Shown: positions 6,356 through 14,065 of the stretch, in pieces
Position numbering within the stretch: position 1 is the stretch's first letter
Layout of the letters: the number at the start of each line of letters is the position of its first letter
IMG/VR virus record: IMGVR_UViG_3300046507_000321
Span: 1 to 36,157 of that record
Length of the DNA: 36,157 nt
Direction: 5' to 3' (one strand)
DNA from: a virus
Notes under the pieces: model-generated
Told to the model about the DNA's origin: nothing
Database searches by the model: none
Seen by the model: the letters and a program-made list of their open reading frames with translations, nothing else
Position numbers and translations under genes: made by a program

Positions 6356-7109
6356 ACCAGTTTACGCTGAGGATATTACTTTGACTGAAAAGGAAGTAAA
6401 ACAACTTTTGGATAAAATCAAAGCGGAAAAAGCTGCTCAAATCAACTCTGAGAATTATTTAAGAAAGCTCAGCCAGGAGAAAAAGTATGTTACTCCGACA
6501 TTTCCAAAGCTTAAAAAAGTGCTAATAGATGAATTGGAAACCGTTTACGATTGGACTATCGACGAGTATAACGAGCAAGCAATTGAAATTTTATGCCGTT
6601 ACTTCGCGATGGATGGGACTTTTGAAAGGATGGGATCGGGATTTTCATTTAAAAAAGGGTTCTGCCTTTATGGCCCGGTAGGATGCGGAAAAACAACGCT
6701 TATGCAGGTATTAGCTAGAAATACCTATAACCCGTATATCGTTGTTTCCTGCCGGGATGTTGCCAACGCTTACGCAAACAAAGACATTGGCCAGCAAGCA
6801 ATAGCAATGTATTCTGAAATTAAGACGGTCAACAAGCGGGAATGGCTAGGAAATGAAACTGTAGGGGTATGCTTTGACGATTTAGGAACCGAATCGAATA
6901 AAAAGAATTTCGGAAATGAGCTTAACGTTATGGCTGAAATTATCCTGAACCGCTATGACAGTCACCTTTGCAAACAAAAAACCCACATTACAACAAATCT
7001 TTCAGCCGATCAGATAAAAGCCGAATACGGGACAAGGGTTTCTTCGAGAATGAGAGAAATGTTTAATGTGGTTGTTTTTTCTAACAATTCACCAGACAGA
7101 AGAAAATGA
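6279..7109 (+). CDS. DnaC-like helicase loader AAA+ ATPase
   Basis: A 276-residue protein. The N-terminal ~75 residues are helical and probably contact the helicase. The AAA+ core has Walker A GPVGCGKTT (132-140), Walker B VCFDDLG (197-203), sensor-1 THITTNLS (235-242) and arginine-finger region GTRVSSRMREMF (251-262). This is the DnaC/IstB arrangement. It loads the replicative helicase (host DnaB) at the phage origin together with the preceding initiator. The last codons overlap the next gene by 4 bp. No helicase gene is seen in the window, so host DnaB is presumably used. Confidence 0.86.
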   Translation: MNQEIQAHAVTLKALFQQEAASEIYKPVYAEDITLTEKEVKQLLDKIKAEKAAQINSENYLRKLSQEKKYVTPTFPKLKKVLIDELETVYDWTIDEYNEQAIEILCRYFAMDGTFERMGSGFSFKKGFCLYGPVGCGKTTLMQVLARNTYNPYIVVSCRDVANAYANKDIGQQAIAMYSEIKTVNKREWLGNETVGVCFDDLGTESNKKNFGNELNVMAEIILNRYDSHLCKQKTHITTNLSADQIKAEYGTRVSSRMREMFNVVVFSNNSPDRRK

Positions 7110-7453
7110 GCCATTACGTTTACCTCATGGCGTCCGAAGATCGCAAAAGCATTCACGCAGGATGGACCGTAGACCTTGAGAAAGCAATTGAGCAGTACAA
7201 CCGGATTCCATCAATAAGCTGGCCGCAGAAAAAGAGCAACATGCTGGTTTATTTCATAGAGTATGGCAATCCCGAAGATGCTAAACTAGCCTTTGAGGAA
7301 GTAACCAAGTGGACGCTTGAAAAGAAGACCGAGGCGGTTTTAAGTCTCAATCCTGAGTTCATTGAACTGGTGCCCGGCGTTCACTTCGAGGTCAAAAAAG
7401 TGATTAAAAAAGATGAAAAAATCTTTGTAAATCCTTATAAAGTTCAACAATAA
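7106..7453 (+). CDS. Divergent GIY-YIG-like protein
   Basis: A 115-residue protein with the GIY-YIG domain layout: strand YVYLMASEDRKSIHAGWTVD, then a helix (LEKAIEQYNRI). The usual GIY is replaced by VYLM and YIG by HAG, so key tyrosines differ and nuclease activity is doubtful. The remaining 70 residues contain the expected strand and helix order (NMLVYFIEYGNPEDAKLAFE). It is coupled to the loader by a 4-bp overlap. It may be an inactive or altered endonuclease-like protein of the replication module. Confidence 0.6.
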   Translation: MSHYVYLMASEDRKSIHAGWTVDLEKAIEQYNRIPSISWPQKKSNMLVYFIEYGNPEDAKLAFEEVTKWTLEKKTEAVLSLNPEFIELVPGVHFEVKKVIKKDEKIFVNPYKVQQ

Positions 7454-7479
7454 AATTGTATATTTAGTCTGATAATCAA

Positions 7480-8400
7480 ATGATTACAAGGAAATTCACA
7501 CAAGAAGAAGATCAATTTTTACGAGACAATTGCCTTACCATTCCAAAGAAAAGAATGTCTAAAATGTTATGCAGGAGTGAAGCAAGCGCAGGCAATAGAA
7601 TGAAGCTTTTAGGAATAGTTGTTCCTGCCGAAGTTGCTCAAAGGTTTTTAAAAGAATCCTTCATCAAAAAAGGCACTAAGGCATTCAACAAGGGTAAAAG
7701 GATGGAAGATTTCATGTCACCGGATGCTATAGAACGCACAATGGGCACAAGATTTCAAAAGGGAGGCATACCGCACAATACCAGGAAAGCTGATGGAGTA
7801 GTAAGCATACGAAACAACAAAGGGATTCTGTCAAAGTGGATCAGGGTTGAATGTTCGAAATGGCAACAGCTTCACCATTACAACTGGTTAAAGGCCGGTA
7901 AGGAAATTCCAAAGGGGAATATCTTGATTTACAAAGATGGTGATCCGCTAAATTGTGAGCTTTCCAATCTGGAATGTATCAGCCGGACTGCAAACCTTAA
8001 TCGCAACAAGCAGGGAACTACCGCAGCCGAGAGAATGACCAAGCGCTGGCGAAAAAAGAAAGATCCGGAATTCGCCAAAGAATTAGCCGAGGCTGAAAGG
8101 CTGAAAAAGAAAGAGCTTAAGAAAGCGGCCAATAAAAAGCGCAGGATTGAAACGGTGAAATTTGAAAAGCGAATCGCCAAGGTCCTGAAGCAAAAGCAAA
8201 AGATCGAGGCTAAGAAAAGCATCGAACTGATAAAGGTTCAAAAAGAACGCCAACAGGAAAAAAGATTTGAAATGAAACCTGTAGACCTCAGCAACCTGGA
8301 GCCGTTAAGAATCGATCACAAAACAATCGTCTACCTGAAGCCAGGGCAAGACAAACAAGCAGTAATTGAAAAATATTTAAACCGAGCAGTGAATTTTTAA
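7480..8400 (+). CDS. HNH-type endonuclease with HTH and long basic tail
   Basis: A 306-residue protein. Residues about 5-45 resemble a Myb/HTH unit (FTQEEDQFLRDNC). Residues about 130-175 are an HNH_3-like module: HHYNWLKAGKEIPKGNILIY, then DGDPLNCELSNLE. The DGD-N-NLE part is conserved, but the central histidine position in the usual HxDGN is changed to YKDGD, a variant known in Bacteroidota phage proteins. The C-terminal ~110 residues are a very basic coiled-coil-like helix. It may be a homing-type endonuclease or a structure-specific nuclease. The activity is uncertain. Confidence 0.68.
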   Translation: MITRKFTQEEDQFLRDNCLTIPKKRMSKMLCRSEASAGNRMKLLGIVVPAEVAQRFLKESFIKKGTKAFNKGKRMEDFMSPDAIERTMGTRFQKGGIPHNTRKADGVVSIRNNKGILSKWIRVECSKWQQLHHYNWLKAGKEIPKGNILIYKDGDPLNCELSNLECISRTANLNRNKQGTTAAERMTKRWRKKKDPEFAKELAEAERLKKKELKKAANKKRRIETVKFEKRIAKVLKQKQKIEAKKSIELIKVQKERQQEKRFEMKPVDLSNLEPLRIDHKTIVYLKPGQDKQAVIEKYLNRAVNF

Positions 8401-8404
8401 CCCC

Positions 8405-8779
8405 ATGCTAAACACCCAACTATCAGATCAGCGCAAGCAAGAAGCTTTCCGCGACTTACAAAAGATGTTCATTCTGGCAAAGATGCTTGAACTAACAGCA
8501 GCCAATGAATTAATCGATTTGAGATTCAGAAAGCCAAGAGCCAACCAATTTGCCAAAAGAATACAGTCCGACATCAAAGCGGTAATGATGGAGCTTAAAA
8601 CCGGAACCGTGATCTTGAAAGACAATGATGGCGAGTTTACCGAAGAATATTCTGCCAAACTAGGACAGATTGTAAATCATCAATTAGAAAACCTAATAGG
8701 ACGCGATATAAGCGAGTTAAATTTTCTTGCCGACAACTTACACCTTGAAGGGGTTGAAGTTGAAGCAGAGGCGGCGTAA
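8405..8779 (+). CDS. Hypothetical helical protein
   Basis: A 124-residue largely helical protein with an N-terminal charged part (QRKQEAFRDLQKMFILAKML), several basic residues (RFRKPRANQFAKRIQSD) and an acidic end (GVEVEAEAA). It lies 4 bp after the HNH gene and directly before the methyltransferase, so it is likely in the same operon. No family is recognised. Confidence 0.6.
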   Translation: MLNTQLSDQRKQEAFRDLQKMFILAKMLELTAANELIDLRFRKPRANQFAKRIQSDIKAVMMELKTGTVILKDNDGEFTEEYSAKLGQIVNHQLENLIGRDISELNFLADNLHLEGVEVEAEAA

Positions 8780-8815
8780 GTGAGCGAGAAAAGAAATCTA
8801 AACCTTAAAGCATAT

Positions 8816-9157
8816 ATGAGTTTAAAAGTTGCTACGGTCTGTAGCGGTATTGGTAGCCCTGAAGTGGCGATAAACGAATTAGGCATAGATCATGAAATTG
8901 TATTTGCCTGCGACATTGACAAGTACGCCAGATCTTCTTACCTGGCAAATCACAAAGCCGGAATGATGCTTACCGATATGACCAAAGAAGATTGGATAGG
9001 CGAGCAGTTTTACAGTGATATTTTTATAGGCGGCATCCCTTGCCAGGCATTCAGCTTAGCCGGTAAACGTTTGGGGGAGCTTGATAAAAGAGGTTTGTTG
9101 TTTTATGATTTTTTACCGGTACGTAAAAAATCAGCAACCAAAAGTTTTTATAATTGA
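8816..9157 (+). CDS. dcm: DNA cytosine-C5 methyltransferase, 5' part (frameshifted)
   Basis: The 5' part of a C5 methyltransferase. It carries motif I (VCSGIGSPEVA, SAM binding) and motif IV with the catalytic Cys (GGIPCQAFSLAG). It then reaches RGLLFYDF and leaves frame at a run of six T (9109-9114), stopping at 9155-9157. The conserved sequence continues in the +1 frame (YRYVKN...). Five T would restore one frame. I prefer the ATG at 8816; a GTG at 8780 directly after the previous stop would add 12 residues. The break may be a real inactivating or phase-type mutation, a +1 slippage site, or a homopolymer read error. Confidence 0.82.
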   Translation: MSLKVATVCSGIGSPEVAINELGIDHEIVFACDIDKYARSSYLANHKAGMMLTDMTKEDWIGEQFYSDIFIGGIPCQAFSLAGKRLGELDKRGLLFYDFLPVRKKSATKSFYN

Positions 9158-10250
9158 AAACGTAAAAGGCCTATTATCTGACAATAACGGCAGAACATTC
9201 CAGAACTGGTGCCAGCTATTAGGGCAAAGCATGAATACGCACTACAACATGTTTAATCATGAAGATAGTTTGCTTTATAACCTACACTATACCGTTCTAA
9301 ACTCCAAAGATTACGGGGTGCCCCAAAATAGAGAAAGGGTGTTTTTAATCGGAATACGCAATGATCTACCGAACACCTTCAGGTTTCCAAAGGGTGAGCG
9401 TTTGAAATTAAGGCTTAAAGATATTTTAGAACCGGCTGTTGATGAAAAATATTATTTGAGTGAAAAACTTATTAATGGCTTTTTAAACCATAAGGATAGA
9501 CATTCTGAAAAAGGGACAGGGTTTATTTTTAGCCCAAAAACAGGCGATGATATTGCAAGTTGCCTTCGGGCTAATGCCGCACTTTGTCCAACTGATAACA
9601 CAATCCTTGAAGATAGCGTTTTAGTTTCAAAAGAACGCCGTACCGAAGAGGCAAAAGCACAAAGAAGGGCAACCGGCTCAAACGATTTCAGGGGTAAAGA
9701 AATAACTTTTGAGCCCTCAGTCGTTATGAATTGTTTGCAGACCGGGTTAACTAATGATCATTTAATTATGGTTAAAGAGGCAACCGTAAAAGGTTACGCA
9801 ATAGCCGGTGAGGGTGATAGTATCAACTTTTTGCATCCAAATAGCGAAACCCGAAAAGGCCGCGTGGGTAAGGGTATCGCCAATACCATAGACACGGGGT
9901 GTAATCAGGCGGTTGTTGTGAGTGAACTTCAGGTTGTGGGCAATTTACCGGGGAATAACGAAATGAGAAGTCGTGTTTATTCTGATAATGGGTTAAGCCC
10001 AACAATAACGGCAAAGCAGGGCGGTGGCCATGAGCCTAAGATTACTACACAGCGACGTATTAGAAGATTAACCCCTTTAGAGTGTTGGCGTTTGCAGGGA
10101 TTCCCTGATAGCTATTTTCATAACGCTGCAAAGATCACTTCAGATAGCCAGCTTTATAAACAAGCTGGGAATTCTATGACAACAAAGGTCATGAAAGCAA
10201 TTATCGGTAATTTATTGCCGGTCCTGAATGAAAATAAAGTTGCATGTTAA
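9081..10250 (+). CDS. dcm: DNA cytosine-C5 methyltransferase, 3' part (frameshifted)
   Basis: The 3' part of the methyltransferase, with homology from about 9114 (YRYVKNQQPKVFIIENVKGL). It has motif VI (ENV), motif VIII (YGVPQNRERVFLIGIR) and motifs IX-X (RRLTPLECWRLQGFP; QAGNSMTTKVM). Between them is a long target-recognition region with internal repeats of the type found in phage enzymes (LSPTITAKQGGG). The nearest ATG, 9081, lies in the wrong context for a real start, so the part probably has no function alone. Joined to the 5' part it would be a complete, normal-size enzyme of about 478 residues. It overlaps the next gene by 7 bp. Confidence 0.82.
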   Translation: MIKEVCCFMIFYRYVKNQQPKVFIIENVKGLLSDNNGRTFQNWCQLLGQSMNTHYNMFNHEDSLLYNLHYTVLNSKDYGVPQNRERVFLIGIRNDLPNTFRFPKGERLKLRLKDILEPAVDEKYYLSEKLINGFLNHKDRHSEKGTGFIFSPKTGDDIASCLRANAALCPTDNTILEDSVLVSKERRTEEAKAQRRATGSNDFRGKEITFEPSVVMNCLQTGLTNDHLIMVKEATVKGYAIAGEGDSINFLHPNSETRKGRVGKGIANTIDTGCNQAVVVSELQVVGNLPGNNEMRSRVYSDNGLSPTITAKQGGGHEPKITTQRRIRRLTPLECWRLQGFPDSYFHNAAKITSDSQLYKQAGNSMTTKVMKAIIGNLLPVLNENKVAC

Positions 10251-10810
10251 AAGCATCGACAACGCCCAAACGCGGTGCTCAATTCACCCACCAGGGTAAA
10301 ACAGTATATCTAAACAACATAAAATCAAATGGACTATATCTTGTTTCTTCTGATCCGAAACTTGGACTTGACGCTGAGTATTATGAGGTGGATGCTGATG
10401 ATTTAAGAAAGGCGTTTAAGGTAGTAAGGCCGATAGGTAAAGGAAAGCCAAGCAAAGAAAAGCTCGACAAGGCTAAACAGGTAGCCAAGTTCTTTGAAGA
10501 GCAGATCCCGCGAATTCCGGGCTGCTGCGAGAATTGCAAAAACCCTTTCGGCTTTGTTCCGGAGTATAAATTAAAATGGCTAATGGCTCATATATGCCCT
10601 AAAAGAAGTATTGAAAGCGTAATGTGTGAGCCGGAAAACCTGATGTTCGTTTGTTACGATTGCCATGCGCAATACGATAAAATGCTGTCAAGTGAAATAA
10701 AGCTTATGCCTGCTTATCCGCTGATCGTTCAGAGGTTTGAGAGATTCAAACACTTAATACCTAGGGAAGAGTACAAAAGCCTGCCGGATTATTTGCTGGA
10801 GTTGGTTTGA
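10244..10810 (+). CDS. HNH-like zinc-binding protein
   Basis: A 188-residue protein. The N-terminal ~60 residues are beta-rich (GAQFTHQGKTVYLNNIKSNG). The C-terminal half carries a zinc-bound HNH pattern: GCCENCKNPFGF (CxxC), LMAHICPKR, PENLMFVCYDCHAQYD (second CxxC and His). In known HNH proteins this fold gives a single-metal nuclease, here perhaps NinG-like or a recombination nuclease. It overlaps the tail of the methyltransferase gene, and its own end overlaps a convergent gene by 22 bp. The nuclease call is moderate. Confidence 0.66.
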   Translation: MLKASTTPKRGAQFTHQGKTVYLNNIKSNGLYLVSSDPKLGLDAEYYEVDADDLRKAFKVVRPIGKGKPSKEKLDKAKQVAKFFEEQIPRIPGCCENCKNPFGFVPEYKLKWLMAHICPKRSIESVMCEPENLMFVCYDCHAQYDKMLSSEIKLMPAYPLIVQRFERFKHLIPREEYKSLPDYLLELV

Positions 10811-11022
10811 TATTTTTTAGAATCCTCTATGAGTTTAACACCAAGTTCTTTTAAGGCTTTACGAGCTAAGCGTTCATCCTTAATAGTGAATTCACGACCA
10901 GCAAGCCCATTAAGTTTAGCGCTCAGGTAATTATCGGCCTTTGAATTATTAGGCCACATTCTAAAAGCAAGTTGCGATAATGAAAAATCCTTTTGTGTAA
11001 GGAGGTATTCTTTAAAGTCCAT
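10789..11022 (-). CDS. Small leftward DNA-binding-like protein (possible Cro/antirepressor-type regulator)
   Basis: A 77-residue leftward protein: MDFKEYLLTQKDFSLSQLAF and then RMWPNNSKADNYLSAKLNG. The helix-turn-helix-like spacing and basic character suggest a small repressor. It is the only leftward gene between 1.2 and 21.5 kb and overlaps the end of 10244-10810 by 22 bp. Its start is preceded within 5 bp by TATATTTG (minus strand, 11034-11027), a Bacteroidota -7 box, which would give a near-leaderless transcript. An inverted repeat at 11058-11083 lies just upstream. An ATG at 11049 is also possible. Regulator identity is inference. Confidence 0.55.
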   Translation of the reverse strand: MDFKEYLLTQKDFSLSQLAFRMWPNNSKADNYLSAKLNGLAGREFTIKDERLARKALKELGVKLIEDSKKYQTNSSK

Positions 11023-11057
11023 TGTCCAAATATACGAAATAAAAGTCAATAAAAAAA

Positions 11058-11083
11058 TTTACAAATACATTTGATATTGTAAA
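11058..11083 (+). promoter_or_regulatory. Inverted-repeat operator between divergent genes
   Basis: TTTACAA (11058-11064) and TTGTAAA (11077-11083) form a 7-bp inverted repeat with 12 bp between, in a 104-bp AT-rich gap separating the leftward small gene and the rightward nucleotidyltransferase gene. A further TTTACATTTG lies at 11092-11101. It is likely a binding site for the leftward regulator; this is not proven. Confidence 0.45.
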
Positions 11084-11126
11084 TAATTAAGTTTACATTT
11101 GAAGTGTTAATTTTTTATAAATCAAC

Positions 11127-11753
11127 ATGAATAAGTTTGAAGTTGTTTCTTTTGATGAAGGCGCTTTGATGATGCCACAAGCGACTAACGCTATATCTTT
11201 TTTCCGGTCGCTATATTTTAAGCACATGCCGGAGGAGTTAAACAAATCTGTTTGGATAGCTGGCGGTGCTGTAAGGGATTACTTCAAGAAATCAAAAGTT
11301 AAAACCGATGTAGATTTCTTTTGTGTTGATCGCAAATCAATGGCCGACCTGGTAAAGTGGTTGCGCAATAACAGAAGCTTCAAACACTATCTAATTACTA
11401 AAAATGCCATCAAGGGCTATGTAACCGTAGGTGATAAGAAATTTAACGTTGATATTGTTAAAAAGCCTTTTACTAATCCTACCGACAGTATCGAGAAGTT
11501 TGACTTCACCGTATGTTGCTTCGCTGTAAATCATGAGAATTTTTACTTCCATGTTTCCGCTCCGATGGACTTGCTTAAACAGAAGTTAGTTATAAACGAA
11601 CTGCCGCATCCGGTCGACACCCTTAAAAGGCTTAACAAGTATATAAAGAAAGGATTTTCGGCTTGTAATGGTACGCTTATGACTTTGGCTAAATCCTTAG
11701 CTGAGCAAGACCCTACAGACGAAAGTATTTTTGAATTTTACAAGTTTGATTAA
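11127..11753 (+). CDS. Poly(A)-polymerase / CCA-type nucleotidyltransferase head domain
   Basis: A 208-residue protein with the class II nucleotidyltransferase head pattern. SVWIAGGAVRDYFKKSK (G-G-x-VRD) is followed by the carboxylate motif KTDVDFF (DxD). Later strands include KKFNVDIVKKPF and FDFTVCCFAVN, then LKRLNKYIKKGF. CCA-adding enzymes and poly(A) polymerases add nucleotides to RNA 3' ends with a two-metal mechanism. Here the usual C-terminal RNA-binding domains are missing or minimal. Possible roles are tRNA repair, antitoxin-like or anti-defence RNA modification. It starts a new block of rightward genes. The fold is well supported; the substrate is unknown. Confidence 0.75.
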   Translation: MNKFEVVSFDEGALMMPQATNAISFFRSLYFKHMPEELNKSVWIAGGAVRDYFKKSKVKTDVDFFCVDRKSMADLVKWLRNNRSFKHYLITKNAIKGYVTVGDKKFNVDIVKKPFTNPTDSIEKFDFTVCCFAVNHENFYFHVSAPMDLLKQKLVINELPHPVDTLKRLNKYIKKGFSACNGTLMTLAKSLAEQDPTDESIFEFYKFD

Positions 11754-11794
11754 CCCCCTAAAAGGTAATAACACCTAAACAAGATAAATAGATT

Positions 11795-12013
11795 ATGAAC
11801 AGATTTTTAATCGAAGCCGTGGCATACATGGCAACTGCTCAAGCAGGAGCCGAAAAAATGAATCGTGATTTAAGGGAGCGTTATCATGATAAATGGGAAA
11901 AATCAAAACAGCTTCCCCGTAAGGCAAAAAAGTTAATGAGGAAAGATGCTCTGTTAGATTTAGCCTTTGCTCAAGATGTGGTTTCGACCACGCACCAAAT
12001 GTTCGGATTTTAA
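11795..12013 (+). CDS. Hypothetical small helical protein
   Basis: A 72-residue basic, helical protein (MNRFLIEAVAYMATAQAGAE; KQLPRKAKKLMRKDALLD). Upstream lies TAAACAAGAT (11776), a near match to the TAAACAAGCA junction string. Function unknown. Confidence 0.55.
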   Translation: MNRFLIEAVAYMATAQAGAEKMNRDLRERYHDKWEKSKQLPRKAKKLMRKDALLDLAFAQDVVSTTHQMFGF

Positions 12014-12067
12014 CCCCAAACCCTAAAACTTTATGCTATATGGCATAGGTTTCATAAAAGAGAAAAA

Positions 12068-12274
12068 ATGAGCGACAAAAGCACTTTGGAAATACTTGAC
12101 GAAAAAGGATGTTTAGATGATTTGATGGCAAATCCTTCTTTACTTTTTTGGGTAGAAGATGCTATGGAAGCCTACGCAGCCCAAGCCTTAGCGGAGTTGC
12201 AAAAGGAAAATGAAAGGCTGAATGGATTAATAACCCAATTTATTCACGATGAAACTCAAAACGAAAGAAAATGA
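12068..12274 (+). CDS. Hypothetical acidic small protein
   Basis: A 68-residue acidic protein with a C-terminal heptad-rich helix (ALAELQKENERLNGLITQF), probably a coiled coil. A 12-codon upstream frame (12033-12071, MLYGIGFIKEKK) ends in TGA overlapping this gene's ATG, so translation may be coupled. The stop overlaps the next ATG by 4 bp. Confidence 0.58.
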   Translation: MSDKSTLEILDEKGCLDDLMANPSLLFWVEDAMEAYAAQALAELQKENERLNGLITQFIHDETQNERK

Positions 12275-12690
12275 GCAAAGAAATACCAAATAGCACCGAA
12301 CTAATAGAATTGTGTGAGCAATCATTACAAGGATATAAAGATGAGTTGAAACGAAATGGATTACCAAACGATGTTGACGAAAGTAATTTCAATGTTGGAT
12401 TTATGAACGGGTTTTATGAAGGCAGACATTCTTTATCCGATAGAACTGAGCAATTGCAATCAAAGTTAGCGGAGAGGGAGGAAGATAGGTGGTTGCCAAT
12501 TGCCCAATATCCTAAAGATAATCCGGTCGTGGAAAGGTGGCATAAAATATATAAATGTACCGTATCTGTTAAGCATAGACGAGCATACAGCGACCAGTGC
12601 GAATGGATAACAGGAACCCTTGACAATACATGGCCGGAGGAAGCTTTTGCGCCATTCTTTAAATCATTACCAACACCGCCAAAAGATTAA
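12271..12690 (+). CDS. DUF551-like protein
   Basis: A 139-residue protein. The N-terminal ~70 residues contain NVGFMNGFYEGRHSL, a phage-type module. The C-terminal half starts WLPIAQYPKDNPVVERWHK and ends FAPFFKSLPTPPKD, matching the W-PI...P pattern and terminal PxPP of DUF551-like phage proteins. The domain's function is not known. It is coupled by 4 bp to the preceding gene and probably transcribed as part of the accessory operon. Confidence 0.65.
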   Translation: MSKEIPNSTELIELCEQSLQGYKDELKRNGLPNDVDESNFNVGFMNGFYEGRHSLSDRTEQLQSKLAEREEDRWLPIAQYPKDNPVVERWHKIYKCTVSVKHRRAYSDQCEWITGTLDNTWPEEAFAPFFKSLPTPPKD

Positions 12691-12693
12691 ATT

Positions 12694-13122
12694 ATGGAAA
12701 AGACAGTAGAAAATAAATTTAAACTTTTTGCTCAATATTGGGGACAGGAAGTATTAAAGTATGAAAATTCTGAAAATGATAAATATTGGAATAAGCAAAT
12801 ATACCAAGTAGATTCTCACAACATCACTTGCAAACATCTTCAACTTTCACTTCGCCCATTATCAAGCATTACAGATGATGAAGCTATTGAGGTCTGTAAA
12901 ATATCTTATTTGGCTACAATCGGAGTTCTACCAATTGAAAATAATGAGCAGCACATTAAAACAGGCAAATGGCTGGTATCCGATACTAAATTAATACCAT
13001 TAAATGCGACAGATTACCTCCGTTCAAAAGGTTTTGCCCTTCCTTACATGGGGCTATCAGTAGAAAAACAGATTGAATATGGTTGGATTAAATTAACACC
13101 CCACCCCAATGGAACAAAATAG
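12694..13122 (+). CDS. Conserved phage hypothetical protein
   Basis: A 142-residue protein of a type often seen in Bacteroidota phage accessory blocks. The C-terminal end reads ATDYLRSKGFALPYMGLSVE then QIEYGWIKL, and the centre ITDDEAIEVCKISYLA. There is no known activity. It overlaps the next gene by 14 bp, in a different frame. Confidence 0.62.
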   Translation: MEKTVENKFKLFAQYWGQEVLKYENSENDKYWNKQIYQVDSHNITCKHLQLSLRPLSSITDDEAIEVCKISYLATIGVLPIENNEQHIKTGKWLVSDTKLIPLNATDYLRSKGFALPYMGLSVEKQIEYGWIKLTPHPNGTK

Positions 13123-13489
13123 AATTATAGCGGAATTTTTAGAGTTAGAAGAGGGATGGCCTCACGAAACTGATAAATACGGATATCACCAGTGCGTTGA
13201 TGGGTTCAATATTCCTAATCATATTAACTCTGATATGCATAGGGGCGATTTGGATATACATCAATTTAAAATAGATCAGCTAAAATATCATACCTCATGG
13301 GATTGGCTTATGCCAGTTGTAGAAAAGATCGAGAGTTTAGGGTATAATGTTGACATTGATGGGGAAAGTTGCGTGATAATTTTAACTCTTCAACCATTAA
13401 AACTGATTTGGAACCATGAATCCGACACCAAACTTTCAGCCGTTTACACCGCTTGCATCAAATTTATAAACTGGTATAACACGCAATAA
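13109..13489 (+). CDS. Conserved phage hypothetical protein
   Basis: A 126-residue protein with a recognisable phage signature, YHTSWDWLMPVVEKIESLGY, and an end in ACIKFINWYN. The sequence suggests an alpha/beta fold. It overlaps the 3' end of the preceding gene. I recall such sequences from Bacteroidota phages, but no function is known. Confidence 0.62.
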   Translation: MEQNRIIAEFLELEEGWPHETDKYGYHQCVDGFNIPNHINSDMHRGDLDIHQFKIDQLKYHTSWDWLMPVVEKIESLGYNVDIDGESCVIILTLQPLKLIWNHESDTKLSAVYTACIKFINWYNTQ

Positions 13490-13491
13490 AA

Positions 13492-13809
13492 ATGAAAATT
13501 ATAGACATGAACCGGATACGGGAGACATTACCTAAAATGAGTTACGTGCAATTGAGGCGTAAAAAAGGGATGCCTTATATCTATATTGATATTGCTAAAA
13601 CGTCAATATATGGGAAAATAGCACGGGAAAAGGAGGAAGAAATAGAAGTGGTATTCCAATCTATGCGTGCAATAGTCGGCAACGAGAATGTTTATGATTT
13701 TGACATTTATAATAATGGTAACCAATTGGAATTATCGCTTAAGAGAGATAGATATGAATTTATAAATCTTCTTGATATTGACATTGATGGCTATACTGCC
13801 ATTTGGTAG
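13492..13809 (+). CDS. Hypothetical protein
   Basis: A 105-residue protein, basic at the N-terminus (ETLPKMSYVQLRRKKGMPYI) and acidic at the C-terminus (LLDIDIDGYTAIW). It is 2 bp after the previous gene. No recognised domain. Confidence 0.58.
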   Translation: MKIIDMNRIRETLPKMSYVQLRRKKGMPYIYIDIAKTSIYGKIAREKEEEIEVVFQSMRAIVGNENVYDFDIYNNGNQLELSLKRDRYEFINLLDIDIDGYTAIW

Positions 13810-13839
13810 AATTTGTTAAGGACGTAAACTAGTATAACA

Positions 13840-14061
13840 ATGGGAAAGAAAAAACTAACGATTAAGGATGCCATTTATAGGTATTTAAATAGTAATCAGC
13901 TTGACAAATACCGTTGCATGAAAGAATTGGGCTTTGACTTTAGGCAGTTTGATAGCCTTGATTTACATTCCTTGAATTTAGAGTTTATGAATTATATCAA
14001 AGGTAATAATCTACAGGACGAGTTTATTAACACCCTACCCGAAACAAACATTAAAAAATAA
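13840..14061 (+). CDS. Hypothetical small protein
   Basis: A 73-residue protein, MGKKKLTIKDAIYRYLNSNQ onward, with a likely helical middle. It is followed within 4 bp by the next gene (ends ...KK, TAA then GGAG, ATG). No domain seen. Confidence 0.53.
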   Translation: MGKKKLTIKDAIYRYLNSNQLDKYRCMKELGFDFRQFDSLDLHSLNLEFMNYIKGNNLQDEFINTLPETNIKK

Positions 14062-14065
14062 GGAG

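Noticed and set aside
9108-9115. A -1 slippery heptamer (T-TTT-TTA) in the methyltransferase gene
   Set aside because: A -1 slip there leads quickly to a stop (ACC-GGT-ACG-TAA). The conserved sequence needs a +1 shift or one T fewer.
8816-10810. Complete restriction-modification system
   Set aside because: The methyltransferase has no recognisable cognate restriction enzyme; neighbouring HNH proteins are of general phage types. A solitary protective methyltransferase is more likely.
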